DNA of 64,000 nucleotides from Pseudonocardia asaccharolytica DSM 44247 = NBRC 16224 (GCF_000423625.1 NZ_AUII01000007.1:121817-185816); one strand, 5' to 3'; positions 1 to 11,798 are shown, numbered from the stretch's first letter. Notes: generated by a model from the sequence alone, not told the origin. Made by a program: numbers and translations.

Positions 1-1611
<1,611 letters not shown>

Positions 1612-1651
1612 GTAGGTGAGAACTCCGTCGTCTGTGGTGGGGGCGCGCAGA

Positions 1652-2868
1652 TCAGACGCCGCTGATCGCCAGCTCGGACTCGATGGCCGCTTCGAGACGC
1701 TCACGCAGCTCGGGGAGCGTGATCGCGTTGAGGATCTCGCCGAAGAACCCGCGGACCACCAGCCGGCGGGCCACGTCCTCCGGGATGCCGCGGCTGCACA
1801 GGTAGAACAGCTGCTCGTCGTCGAACCGGCCGGTGGCGCTGGCGTGGCCGGCGCCGGCGATCTCGCCGGTCTCGATCTCGAGGTTGGGCACCGAGTCGGC
1901 CCTGGCGTGCTCGGTGAGCACGAGGTTGCGGTTGAACTCGAAAGTCTCGGTGTTCTCCGCCGCGGCGCGGATCAGCACGTCACCGATCCACACGGTGTGG
2001 GCGTCCGGGCGGCCCGCCGCACCCTGCAGGGCGTTCTTGTGCAGCACGTTCGACCGGCAGTGGGGCACCGCGTGGTCGACGAACAGCCGCTGCTCCAGAT
2101 GCTGACCGGCGTCGGCGTAGCCCAGGCCCAGCAGCTCGGCGTCGCCACCGGGGCCGCGGTAGGACACCGTCGGGCTGATCCGCACCAGGTCTCCGCCCAG
2201 CAGCACCGACGTGGCCTTGACCGTGGCGTCGCGGCCCAACGAGAAGTGCTGGGCGCCGACGTGCACGGCGTCCTCGGCCCATTCCTCGGTGATGACCACG
2301 GTCAGCCGTGAGCCGTCGCCGAGCACGACCTCGACATTGTCGGCCACGGTGCCCGAGCCGCGGTACTCGATCACCACGGTGGCCTCCGTGTGCGCCGTCG
2401 TGCGCAGCTGCAGATGCACGGCCGCGTCGGCCCCGGCGCCCGGCCCGGTGACGCTGATCGTCACCGGCTCGGGGGTGCCGTCCAGGGTCACGACGGTCGC
2501 CTCGCGGAACGCGCTCCAGGCCGCGGCCGCAACCCGGTCGGCCGGGACGCCGCCGTCACCGAGCCGGGTGTCGTCCCGGCCGACGGTCTCGACGGTGACC
2601 CCGCGTGGAGCGTCAGCGGAACGCGCATCGGCAGTGCCGCCGGCGCCACCGACCTCGATCGCGGCGGCGCCGTCGAGCGCGGCGGTGCCGTCGTGGAGCC
2701 CGCGCAGCCGCTTGAGCGGGGTGAACCGCCAGTTCTCCTCGCGCCCGCCGGGAACCTCGAAGGCCTCGACGTCGTAGGAGGTGAACCGCTCCCCCGCGCT
2801 CGCGACCGGGACCTGGCCCTGGCCCTCCTTCGCCCCCGCGAGTTCGGGGGCGAGTCCTGCGACTTCGG

Positions 2869-2872
<4 letters not shown>
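1652..2872 (-). CDS. sufD: SufD, Fe-S cluster assembly scaffold subunit
   Basis: SufD pairs with SufB and two SufC subunits to form the SufBC2D scaffold, and is linked to iron entry. It is 406 residues with the family's N-terminal [21 protein letters not shown] region, a right-handed beta-helix core, and a C-terminal helical domain ([26 protein letters not shown]) that recruits SufC. The ATG overlaps the sufB stop as ATGA, and the order R-B-D-C-S matches mycobacteria. A stretch at about residues 60-110 is Ala/Gly/Asp-rich and poorly conserved, as is usual in actinobacterial SufD. Confidence 0.95.
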
Positions 2873-4301
<1,429 letters not shown>

Positions 4302-4305
<4 letters not shown>

Positions 4306-5015
4306 TCGAGCTGCCTCCCTCTGGGGGCTGTGGTGGTTGGGTCTTTCCTGAGCCGCCGGAGAAGCTCGGGACTGTCCAGCGGGACGTGCGTGGTGCACAT
4401 CGAGTCACCGCGCGCGATGGTGGCCAGCCGCTGCACATGCGTGCCGAGCAGCTCGGCGAACGCGCGTGTCTCGGCCTCGCAGAGCTCGGGGAACTCGGCC
4501 GCGACATGAGCCACCGGACAGTGGTGCTGGCACAGCTGGACGCCGTGCCCTGTCCGGGCCTGGGCCCGGGCAGCGTATCCGCGCGCGCTGAGTACCCGGG
4601 CGAGGGCATCGGCGCGCGCGTCGGGGGTGTCGGCCGCGCTGATCTCGGCCGCCTGCGGCCCGATCAGCTCGGCGACCCGGTTCTCGGCGAACGCGTTGAT
4701 CGCGCCCGCTCCGGCCCGCTGGGCCAAGAACCGCAGTGCCGCGGTCGCGAGGTCGTCGTAGCCGTGCCCGAAGCGGACCCGGCCGGCGTCGGTGAGCAGA
4801 TACTGCCTGGCCGGGCGGCCCCGGCCACGCGGAATCCGGCGCGACGCCTCCCGCGTCTGGGCCTCCCCGTCGGCGATGAGCGCATCGAGGTGGCGCCGCA
4901 CGGCGGCGGCGGAGAGTTCCAGTTCGGCGGCGATCTCCGCGGCCGTCACCGGACCCTGTTCCAGCAGGAGCCGAGCCACGGCCAGACGGGTGCCGCCGTC
5001 GGCGGACGCGGGCAT
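4302..5015 (-). CDS. sufR: SufR, Fe-S sensing repressor of the suf operon
   Basis: Winged-helix DNA-binding regulator at the head of the suf operon; the family binds an Fe-S cluster and represses suf genes when clusters are sufficient. It is 237 residues from ATG 5015. The HTH is at about 20-80 ([21 protein letters not shown], then a basic GRGRPARQY wing). The cluster-ligand candidates are C162, C166, C179 and C207 (LCQHHC, LCEAE, SMCTTH). An in-frame GTG at 5063 would add 16 residues, but it starts inside the predicted operator; 5015 has GAGGGG upstream. The gene is divergent from mptB. Confidence 0.93.
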
Positions 5016-5062
5016 ATCATGTCCACGCCCCTCGACCACGCCGCGATCCCCGACTGTTTTCA

Positions 5063-5076
5063 CAACACGAGTGTTG
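5063..5076. promoter_or_regulatory. Predicted SufR operator (CAAC-N6-GTTG)
   Basis: A 14-bp inverted repeat, CAACAC-GA-GTGTTG, lies 48 bp upstream of sufR and matches exactly the CAAC-N6-GTTG repeat that I recall for cyanobacterial SufR. It lies just downstream of an AT-rich GATATACG block that could be the sufR -10 element, so bound repressor would cover the initiation region. Activity in this organism is inferred. Confidence 0.7.
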
Positions 5077-5145
5077 CGTATATCGAGGAAGCTGGCAAAG
5101 TCGACCCACCGATTAGGTGAGCGGCATCACGCCAATGCCGGTCGC

Positions 5146-5151
5146 TACCCT
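5146..5151 (+). promoter_or_regulatory. -10 element TACCCT for leaderless mptB mRNA
   Basis: TACCCT ends 7 nt before the mptB ATG. In actinobacteria TANNNT at this spacing places the transcription start on the start codon. No Shine-Dalgarno is visible before that ATG, which agrees. Confidence 0.6.
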
Positions 5152-5158
5152 GCGCTGC

Positions 5159-6742
5159 ATGGCCACTGCGGGGCTCGATCCCACCGGGGTCGGCGCCGTG
5201 CCACCGGCCCGGGCCGATCCGGCACCGTCCTCGCCGACGCGGCCGCACGATCCCAGCAGGCAGGCCCGCAGGCTCGGCCTCACCGGCGCGCTGCTGATGG
5301 CGATCGGCGCGCTCGGGGCGGGCGCGCTCCCGGTGCCCAACCCGCTCAACGGGCTGCGGCTGCTCGGGCTGCCGGCCCGCAACGCGACGGTGGCCATCGC
5401 CGTGACCTATGCCGGCATGGGCATGCTCGTACTGGGCTGGCTGTGGATCGGGCGGATGCTGAGTTCCCGCGGTGCCGTCCCACCCGCGCCCGACCGCGGG
5501 CAGCTCGCCCGTACCGGTCTGCTGTGGGCCCTGCCGCTCGCGCTGGCCCCGCCCATGTTCTCCAAGGACGTCTACAGCTATCTGGCGCAGAGCGCCATCA
5601 CCGCCCGCGGGCTGGATCCGTATGTGCTCGGGCCTGCGCAGGCACTCGGCGTCGACGATCCGCTGACCCGCACGATCCCGACGATCTGGCGCGACACCCC
5701 GGCGCCCTACGGCCCGCTGTTCCTGCAGCTGGGCCGCGGTATCACCGCGGTGACCGGCGAGAACGTCGTGCTCGGGGTGTACGCGCACCGCGCGCTCGCC
5801 CTCGCCGGAGTCGCGTTGATCATCTGGGCGCTTCCCCGGCTGGCCCGGCGCTGCGGGCTCGAGCCCGGGCTGGCCCTGTGGCTGGGTGCGGCTAACCCGC
5901 TCGTGCTGTTCCACCTGGTCAGCGGCATCCACAACGAGGCGCTGATGATCGGTGCGATGCTCGCGGGCCTGGAACTGGGGCTGCGCGCCAGGACATCGCT
6001 GGGCTGGCTGTCCGGCGCCGTGCTCATCACGGCCGGTGCCGCCGTGAAGCTGCCGGCCCTGCTCGCCCTCGGCTTCCTCGGCATGCACCTGGCCCGCCGC
6101 CGCGGCGGAAGTCCCCGCGACGTCGCGGTGATGGCGGGCATCCTCGGGGTGGTCGCGCTGGGGGTGTTCGCCGCGCTCGGGTTCGGCACCGGGCTCGGTT
6201 TCGGCTGGGTCGGGACGCAGGGCACCGCCAACACCATCCGCAGCTGGATGTCGCTGTCCACCGACCTCGGGCAGCTCTCCGGCCAGCTGGGCATCCTCGC
6301 CGGGCTCGGCGACCACACCGACACCACGCTGATGCTCACCCGGCTGCTCGGCGGTCTGGCTGCGGCGATCGCCTGCGGCTGGCTGCTGCTCGCGACGCTG
6401 CGCGGCCGGGTGGAGCCGGTCACCGGGCTCGGCGCGGGGCTCGGTGCGGTCGTGCTGCTCGGCCCGGTGGTCCACCCGTGGTACCTGTTGTGGGCCGCGA
6501 TCCCACTGGCCGCGACCCGGGGGCTGCCGCGCTACCGGCGGGTGGCGCTGGCCGCGTCGGCCGTGCTCGCGGTGATGGTCCCGCCCACCGGCTCCGACTT
6601 CGACTTCCGCGCCTACCAGCTGCCGATGTCGATCATCGCGGGGTTGTTCATGTTCCTGGTGTTGATGCTCGTGGTGCGGCGCCGGATGCTCGCCGACGCG
6701 GCGCCGGCACCGGTCAGGCCCGGCGTCGTCGACCCTCCGTAG
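5159..6742 (+). CDS. mptB: MptB-type alpha-1,6-mannosyltransferase (membrane GT-C)
   Basis: Polytopic membrane glycosyltransferase using polyprenyl-phosphate mannose to build the alpha-1,6-mannan core of lipomannan or related lipoglycans. It is 527 residues: a cytoplasmic Pro/Arg-rich N terminus of about 40 residues, then about a dozen hydrophobic helices. The MFSKDVYSYLAQ loop at about residue 135 contains the Asp typical of GT-C enzymes, followed by DPYVLGP. ATG 5159 was chosen over GTG 5117 and ATG 5135 because of the leaderless promoter spacing and family start. It is divergent from sufR, as Rv1459c is from Rv1460. Confidence 0.88.
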   Translation: MATAGLDPTGVGAVPPARADPAPSSPTRPHDPSRQARRLGLTGALLMAIGALGAGALPVPNPLNGLRLLGLPARNATVAIAVTYAGMGMLVLGWLWIGRMLSSRGAVPPAPDRGQLARTGLLWALPLALAPPMFSKDVYSYLAQSAITARGLDPYVLGPAQALGVDDPLTRTIPTIWRDTPAPYGPLFLQLGRGITAVTGENVVLGVYAHRALALAGVALIIWALPRLARRCGLEPGLALWLGAANPLVLFHLVSGIHNEALMIGAMLAGLELGLRARTSLGWLSGAVLITAGAAVKLPALLALGFLGMHLARRRGGSPRDVAVMAGILGVVALGVFAALGFGTGLGFGWVGTQGTANTIRSWMSLSTDLGQLSGQLGILAGLGDHTDTTLMLTRLLGGLAAAIACGWLLLATLRGRVEPVTGLGAGLGAVVLLGPVVHPWYLLWAAIPLAATRGLPRYRRVALAASAVLAVMVPPTGSDFDFRAYQLPMSIIAGLFMFLVLMLVVRRRMLADAAPAPVRPGVVDPP

Positions 6743-6745
6743 AAT
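6740..6745 (+). promoter_or_regulatory. -10 element TAGAAT for leaderless ABC ATPase mRNA
   Basis: TAGAAT overlaps the mptB TAG stop codon and ends 8 nt before the GTG of the ABC ATPase. There is no Shine-Dalgarno in between, suggesting an internal leaderless promoter. Confidence 0.5.
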
Positions 6746-6753
6746 CCGCGGCT

Positions 6754-7698
6754 GTGAGTCTTCCTGCGGCGGAGCCGCCCGACCTGGCCGTCTCGGTGCG
6801 CGGGTTGGTCAAACGGTTCGGCCGGACCACCGCGGTGGACGGCCTCGATCTGGATCTGCCGGCGGCCAGCGTGCTCGCCCTGCTCGGGCCCAACGGTGCG
6901 GGCAAGACGACCACCGTCGAGATCTGCGAGGGCGTCCAACGTGCCGACGCAGGCACGGTCCGGGTGCTCGGCCGTGACCCGGCCGGGGCGCCCGAGGCGC
7001 TGCGCGCCCGGATCGGGATCATGCCCCAGGGTGGCGGCGCCTACCCCGGCGTGCGCGCCGAGGAGATGCTGCGGGTGATCGCCGCGTGCGCCGCGCATCC
7101 GCTCGACGTCTCCTGGCTGACCGAGGTGCTGGGGCTCGGCTCCTGCGCCCGGATCCCCTACAAGCGCCTCTCGGGCGGACAACAGCAGCGGCTCGCCCTG
7201 GCGTGCGCGATCGTGGGGCGCCCCGAGCTGGTGTTCCTCGACGAGCCGACCGCCGGGATGGATCCGCAGGGTCGTCGGCTGGTCTGGGAGCTCATCGACG
7301 CGCTGCGCCGCGACGGGGTGGCTGTGCTGCTCACCACGCATCTGATGGAGGAGGCGGAGGCGCTGGCCGACCAGGTCGTCATCGTCGACCGGGGCCGGGT
7401 GGTGGCCCAGGGCAGCCCCGCCGAGCTCACCGCGGGCGGTGACCAGCAGGAGCTGCGGTTCCGCGCGACACCCGGGATGGACCTCGACGACCTCGCGGCC
7501 GCCCTGCCCAACGGCTACCGGGCCGTCGAGACCGTCGCCGGGCGCTATCTCGTGCAGGGCCGGATCGACCCCTCGGTCCTCTCGGTGATCACCGCATGGT
7601 GCGCCGGGCAGGGCGCGCTCGCCGACGACGTACAGATCGCGCGGCGCAGCCTGGAGGACGTCTTCCTCGACCTGACCGGCAAGGAGCTGCGCTCGTGA
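6754..7698 (+). CDS. ABC transporter ATP-binding protein (DrrA-like)
   Basis: ATPase of an ABC-2 type exporter, 314 residues. Walker A GPNGAGKTTT is at 45-54, the signature RLSGGQQQRLAL at about 138-149, and Walker B LVFLDEPTAGMDP at 159-171. The switch His is in TTHLMEEAEAL. The C-terminal 80 residues resemble the DrrA accessory domain. It overlaps its permease by GTGA. The mptB-ATPase-permease-ctaA order is conserved in mycobacteria (Rv1459c-Rv1456c). The substrate is unknown; a cell-envelope or heme-related cargo would be inference from neighbours only. Confidence 0.9.
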   Translation: MSLPAAEPPDLAVSVRGLVKRFGRTTAVDGLDLDLPAASVLALLGPNGAGKTTTVEICEGVQRADAGTVRVLGRDPAGAPEALRARIGIMPQGGGAYPGVRAEEMLRVIAACAAHPLDVSWLTEVLGLGSCARIPYKRLSGGQQQRLALACAIVGRPELVFLDEPTAGMDPQGRRLVWELIDALRRDGVAVLLTTHLMEEAEALADQVVIVDRGRVVAQGSPAELTAGGDQQELRFRATPGMDLDDLAAALPNGYRAVETVAGRYLVQGRIDPSVLSVITAWCAGQGALADDVQIARRSLEDVFLDLTGKELRS

Positions 7699-8483
7699 CT
7701 GCCTCCACCGGGCGGTTCGCCCCCGGCACCTTCGCCCCGCGCCCCGGCCGTGGCTCGCTGGTGCGCATGCTCGCCGCGCAGTCGGGCACCGAGCTGCGGC
7801 TGGCGCTGCGCAACGGCGAGCAGCTGTTGCTCGCCCTGCTCATCCCGATCGTGCTGCTCGTCGGGCTGACCCTGCTCGAGGTGGTGCCGCTGCCCGAGCC
7901 CCGGGTGGCGTCCGTGGTGCCCGCGGTGCTGGCGCTGGCCGTGATGTCCGCGGCCTTCACCGGCCAGGCGATCGCGCTCGGCTTCGATCGCCGTTACGGC
8001 GTGGTGCGCAGGCTCGCCGCCACCGCGCTGCCGCGCTGGCTGCTCGTTGCCGGGCGGCTGGCCGCCGTGCTGGGGCTCGTGGCCGTGCAGACGGTTGTGC
8101 TCGGCGCGCTCGCCCTCACGCTGGGCTGGCGACCGCAGGCCGACGGGCTCGGCTGGGCGGTGCTGCTCGTGCTGCTCGGCTGCGCCGCGTTCGGCAGCCT
8201 GGGGATCCTGCTCGGCGGTTCGGTCCGTGCCGAGGTCGTGCTGGCCGTGGCCAACCTCATCTGGTTCGTGCTGCTGTTCGCCGGCGGCATCGTCATCCCG
8301 GCCGAGCAGCTCCCCGGCCCGCTGGGCACCGTGGCGACCTGGCTGCCCTCCGGGGCGCTCGCCGAGGGGCTGCGCACCGCGCTCGTGGACGGTCAGGGGC
8401 CCGGCACACAGCCGGTACTGGTGCTGGTGGGCTGGGCCGTGCTGGCGGCCATCGTCTCGGTGCGGACGGTCAAGCTCCGCTGA
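7695..8483 (+). CDS. ABC-2 type transporter permease
   Basis: Integral membrane partner of the preceding ATPase, 262 residues with a charged N terminus and about six hydrophobic segments. The typical ABC-2 order is an early helix LLLALLIPIVLLVGLTLL, a helix with the TGQAIALGFDRRYGVVRRL loop, and a late conserved helix ending at GNxxP-like VIPAEQLPGPL. The GTG start is embedded in the ATPase stop. The substrate is unknown. The DrrB/YhhJ family assignment is good and the physiological role is not shown by sequence. Confidence 0.88.
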   Translation: MTASTGRFAPGTFAPRPGRGSLVRMLAAQSGTELRLALRNGEQLLLALLIPIVLLVGLTLLEVVPLPEPRVASVVPAVLALAVMSAAFTGQAIALGFDRRYGVVRRLAATALPRWLLVAGRLAAVLGLVAVQTVVLGALALTLGWRPQADGLGWAVLLVLLGCAAFGSLGILLGGSVRAEVVLAVANLIWFVLLFAGGIVIPAEQLPGPLGTVATWLPSGALAEGLRTALVDGQGPGTQPVLVLVGWAVLAAIVSVRTVKLR

Positions 8484-8518
8484 CCGTGGGGATGGCCCGC
8501 TGACCCGGCTCCCTACCG

Positions 8519-8583
8519 GTGATCGGCGCGTGGGCAGCGGGCGCCGCGCCCCGCGCGGCTACCCCCGCCGAAACGCCGATCAC
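8519..8583 (+). repeat. 65-bp intergenic element, copy A
   Basis: A 65-bp segment bounded by perfect 10-bp inverted arms, GTGATCGGCG and CGCCGATCAC. It aligns without gaps, at roughly 70 percent identity by eye, to the minus strand of 19314-19378. Blocks TGATCGGC, TGGGC, GCCGCG, CGCGCG and CCGAAA are shared. The outer arm pair is G-C here and A-T in the other copy, a compensatory change favouring conserved secondary structure. It sits between the ABC permease and ctaA. Confidence 0.6.
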
Positions 8584-8665
8584 GCCGGGCCCGCGCGGCG
8601 GCGAGCCACCCGGGCGAGCCGCACTCCCGCGGCGGGCTGCGAACCGGGGACGAGCAGGCGGCGCC

Positions 8666-8671
8666 TACGAT
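8666..8671 (+). promoter_or_regulatory. -10 element TACGAT for leaderless ctaA mRNA
   Basis: TACGAT ends 6 nt before the GTG of ctaA, the usual leaderless spacing. No ribosome-binding site precedes the GTG. Confidence 0.6.
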
Positions 8672-8677
8672 CGGGTC

Positions 8678-9673
8678 GTGACTCGACCGTCATTGCTGGA
8701 CCGCCTCCCCGCGACCCCGCCGGTGCTGATGCGCCGGCTGGCCCTCGCCGCCGTCGCGGCGCAGGCCGGTATCGCGGTGACCGGATCAGTGGTCCGGGTG
8801 ACCGGATCCGGGCTCGGCTGCCCCACCTGGCCGGAGTGCTTCCCCGGCAGCCTGGTCCCGGTCGCGCACCCCGGGATCGCGGCGGTGACCCAGTGGGTCG
8901 AGTTCGGTAACCGGCTGCTGACCTTCGTGGTCATCACCGTCTCGGGGCTGTGCCTGCTCGCTGCGCTGGGCACCCGTCCGCGCAGGCGGCCGTTGACCTG
9001 GCTGGCCGCGGCGATGCCCCTGGGTGTGGTGGCACAGGCCGTGATCGGCGGCATCACGGTGCTCACCGGGCTGACCTGGTGGAGCGTCATGCCGCACTTC
9101 CTGGTCTCGATGGTGCTGGTCTGGCTCGCGGTCCTGCTCGTCGAGGCATCGACGGACGGAGACGGCCCGGTCCGGCTGCTGATCCCCCGCCCGCTGCGCG
9201 CGCTGGTCGCGGTGAGCAGCGTCGTGCTGGCGGCGCTGCTGGTCGCCGGCAGCCTGGTCACCAGCGCGGGCCCACACGCGGGTGACGCCGCGACGCCGCG
9301 CCTGAACGTCGGGATCGCCAACCTCGCCCAACTGCACGCCGACCTGCTCTTCGCCTACCTCGGCATGCTCGTCGGGCTCGGCTTCGCGTTGTGGGCCATC
9401 GGCGCACCGCCCACGCTGCGCCGCCGCTACCGGGTACTCGTCGCCGTCGTCGTCGCCCAAGGTGTGCTGGGCGGGGTCCAGTACGCCCTCGGCGTCCCGG
9501 AGGTGCTGGTCGCGCTGCACGTCCTCGGGGCCGCGGTCGTCACCGCCGCCGCCGCAGCGCTGTGGGCCGGCACCGCACAACGGCCGGTCCGGCCCGCGGC
9601 CCCGCAGGTGGACGACACCTCGGTCGTCGCGCGGCCGGAGATCCCGAGCGAGGCCGACGCCGTCCGGGCGTGA
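8678..9673 (+). CDS. ctaA: Heme A synthase CtaA (COX15 family)
   Basis: Membrane enzyme converting heme O to heme A for aa3-type cytochrome oxidase. It is 331 residues with eight predicted helices in two four-helix halves. Family marks are TGSVVRVTGSGLGCPTWPEC at about 30-49 with its cysteine pair, the helix histidines in VMPHFLVS and QLHADLLFAY, and LHVLGAAVV in the last helix. The GTG start is set by the leaderless -10 spacing and by the MRRLALAAV first helix. ctaB, encoding the preceding step, lies convergently 1 kb downstream. Confidence 0.93.
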   Translation: MTRPSLLDRLPATPPVLMRRLALAAVAAQAGIAVTGSVVRVTGSGLGCPTWPECFPGSLVPVAHPGIAAVTQWVEFGNRLLTFVVITVSGLCLLAALGTRPRRRPLTWLAAAMPLGVVAQAVIGGITVLTGLTWWSVMPHFLVSMVLVWLAVLLVEASTDGDGPVRLLIPRPLRALVAVSSVVLAALLVAGSLVTSAGPHAGDAATPRLNVGIANLAQLHADLLFAYLGMLVGLGFALWAIGAPPTLRRRYRVLVAVVVAQGVLGGVQYALGVPEVLVALHVLGAAVVTAAAAALWAGTAQRPVRPAAPQVDDTSVVARPEIPSEADAVRA

Positions 9674-9700
9674 TCCACAGCTGACCGAGGAGGGACGCGG

Positions 9701-10672
9701 ATGCGTGCAATTCGGGTGAACAAGCCAGGGGGTCCGGAGGTACTCACCGTCACCGAGGTGCCCGAACCGGAGCCGGGGCCCGGCGAGGTGCTCGTCGATG
9801 TCGCGGCGGCGGGGGTCAACTACATCGATACCTACCAGCGGCAGGGCATCTATCCGATGGAGCTGCCGTTCGTGCCCGGGCTGGAGGGCAGCGGCCGGGT
9901 CCGCGCGGTCGGCGAGGGAGTGCCCCATTTCACCGCCGGTGACCGGATCGCCTGGGCGGAGGGGCTGGGGAGCTACGCGCAGGCCGCCGCGGTGCCGGCG
10001 GACAAGGCCGTCCCCGTACCGGACGGGGTGTCCGACGAGCAGGCCGGGGCCGCGCTGCTGCAGGGCATGACCGCACATTTCCTGGTCAACGACACCTATC
10101 CGGTCGCCGACGGCGATCCGATCCTCGTCCACGCCGCGGCCGGCGGGGTCGGACTGCTGCTCACCCAGCTCGCCGCGGCGCGCGGAGCCCGGGTTATCGG
10201 CACCGTCTCGACACCGGAGAAGGAGGAGTTCGCCCGCGCCGCCGGGGCTGCCGAGGTGATCCGCTACACCGAGGTCGACGACCTGGCGGCCGCGGTCCGC
10301 GACATCACCGGGGGACGCGGGGTGGCCGCCGCGTTCGACGGCGTCGGGAAGACCACCTTCGACGCGAGCCTCGCGAGCCTTCGCCGCCGCGGCGTGCTCG
10401 TGCTCTTCGGGGCGTCGAGCGGACCTGTGCCGCCGGTCGATCCGCAGCGGCTCAACGCGGCGGGCTCGGTGTACCTCACCCGGCCGAAGCTCTTCGACTA
10501 CATCGCCGATCGCGAGGAGCTGACGGCCAAGGCCGCCGCGGTGTACGCCGCGGTCGTCGACGGATCGCTGGACGTGCGGATCGGGCACCGATACCCGCTG
10601 GCCGAGGCCCGTACCGCACACGAGGACCTGCAGGGCCGCAAGACGACCGGAAAGCTGCTGCTGATCCCCTGA
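9701..10672 (+). CDS. qor: Quinone oxidoreductase (zinc-independent MDR family)
   Basis: NADPH-dependent quinone or enone reductase of the medium-chain dehydrogenase/reductase superfamily, 323 residues. The catalytic domain carries AGVNYIDTYQRQGIYP and the QOR-type GLEGSGRV. The Rossmann motif AAAGGVGLLLTQLA is at about 146-159. The zinc-ligand cysteines of alcohol dehydrogenases are absent. GAGGAGGG lies upstream of the ATG. A qor gene also sits between ctaA and ctaB in M. tuberculosis (Rv1454c), suggesting a conserved but undefined respiratory link. Confidence 0.9.
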   Translation: MRAIRVNKPGGPEVLTVTEVPEPEPGPGEVLVDVAAAGVNYIDTYQRQGIYPMELPFVPGLEGSGRVRAVGEGVPHFTAGDRIAWAEGLGSYAQAAAVPADKAVPVPDGVSDEQAGAALLQGMTAHFLVNDTYPVADGDPILVHAAAGGVGLLLTQLAAARGARVIGTVSTPEKEEFARAAGAAEVIRYTEVDDLAAAVRDITGGRGVAAAFDGVGKTTFDASLASLRRRGVLVLFGASSGPVPPVDPQRLNAAGSVYLTRPKLFDYIADREELTAKAAAVYAAVVDGSLDVRIGHRYPLAEARTAHEDLQGRKTTGKLLLIP

Positions 10673-10690
10673 AACCGCAGTTCGGCGAGG

Positions 10691-10736
10691 CCTGTGAGTG
10701 CGTAACAGTGTTAGAACACTGTTACGCACTCACAGG
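10691..10736. repeat. 46-bp perfect palindrome, copy 1 of 3
   Basis: Two 22-nt arms (beginning CCTGTGAGTGCGTAACAG) flank a 2-nt AG centre. It lies between convergent qor and ctaB and contains the ctaB stop codon. Identical arms recur at 18796-18841 and 44306-44351. The arms are 50 percent G+C against about 70 percent around them. The position fits a bidirectional terminator, but exact identity between copies is more than termination would need. Confidence 0.9.
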
Positions 10737-11707
10737 GGCCAGCCCAGGACGGGAAGGCCGATCGCGGCGTCGACGGCGATCGCGGCGAACAGCACGCACA
10801 GGTACAGGTTCGACAGGTGGAACACCCGCATCGGCGCCACCTCGCGACCAGCCCGGACCGCGGCGTCCAGCCGGTGGGCCTGGAGCAGGAAATACGCCCC
10901 GCCCGTCACCGCGACCGCGGTGTAGATCCACGAGGTGACGGGAAGGAGCAGCAGCGTCGAGACCACCATCACCCAGGAGTAGATGACGATCCGGCGCGAC
11001 ACCTGCGCCGGGGCGGCGATGACGGGCAGCATCGGAATGCCCGCAGCTGCGTAGTCGTCCCTGTAGCGCATCGCCAGCGCCCAGAAGTGCGGCGGCGTCC
11101 AGAAGAAGATCACGGCGAACATCGCCAGCGCGGGCCATTCCACGGTGCCGGTGACCGCCGCCCAGCCGATGACCACCGGCATGCAGCCCGCGGCACCGCC
11201 CCAGACGATGTTCTGCGCGGTACGCCGCTTGAGCAGCAACGTATAGACCAGCACGTAGAACGCGATCGCGGCCAGCGACAGCACCGCGGCCAACCAGTTC
11301 GTGGTCAGCCCGAGCCAGATCGAGCTGACGGCGGCCAGCGCGAGACCGAACACGAGCGCGTGCCGCTGCGGGACCTGCCCCTTGACCAGCGGGCGGCGCG
11401 CGGTGCGTTTCATCACCGCGTCGATGTCGGCGTCGACCACGCAGTTGAGCGCGTGCGCGCCCGCGGCGGCCATCGCCCCGCCGATCAGCGTCGCCACGAT
11501 CAGCCAGATCGACGGGATGCCCCGCTCGGCCAGCACCATCGCCGGCACGGTCACCACGAGCAGTTGCTCGATGATGCGCGTCTTGGTCAGCCCGAGATAG
11601 GCGCGCAGAACGTCCCGTACCCGTTGCAGGCGGGCCGACCTGGCGACGCGACGCGCGCGACCGGGCGTCATGTCCGTCGATCCCCGATGGAACACCGGCG
11701 CGCTCAC
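10730..11707 (-). CDS. ctaB: Protoheme IX farnesyltransferase CtaB (heme O synthase)
   Basis: UbiA-family membrane prenyltransferase that farnesylates heme B to heme O. It is 325 residues from GTG 11707, or 313 from the internal ATG at 11671. The family starts near [15 protein letters not shown]. The first Asp-rich motif [20 protein letters not shown] binds the prenyl diphosphate; the second region is [14 protein letters not shown]. About nine transmembrane helices are evident. The final Leu codon and stop fall inside the 46-bp palindrome. A sigma70-like promoter lies about 90 bp upstream. Confidence 0.93.
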   Translation of the reverse strand: MSAPVFHRGSTDMTPGRARRVARSARLQRVRDVLRAYLGLTKTRIIEQLLVVTVPAMVLAERGIPSIWLIVATLIGGAMAAAGAHALNCVVDADIDAVMKRTARRPLVKGQVPQRHALVFGLALAAVSSIWLGLTTNWLAAVLSLAAIAFYVLVYTLLLKRRTAQNIVWGGAAGCMPVVIGWAAVTGTVEWPALAMFAVIFFWTPPHFWALAMRYRDDYAAAGIPMLPVIAAPAQVSRRIVIYSWVMVVSTLLLLPVTSWIYTAVAVTGGAYFLLQAHRLDAAVRAGREVAPMRVFHLSNLYLCVLFAAIAVDAAIGLPVLGWPL

Positions 11708-11798
11708 CAGTTGCTACCTCGCTCGCGTGGTGGTGGAGACGCCTTGGGTTGCCACGACCCCCACTACCGGACCGCGTCGATCGCCAACGTCTCGCTAC

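Noticed and set aside
5016..5063. 16-residue N-terminal extension of SufR from GTG 5063
   Set aside because: Would begin inside the predicted operator; the residues are not part of the winged-helix fold and ATG 5015 has a ribosome site.
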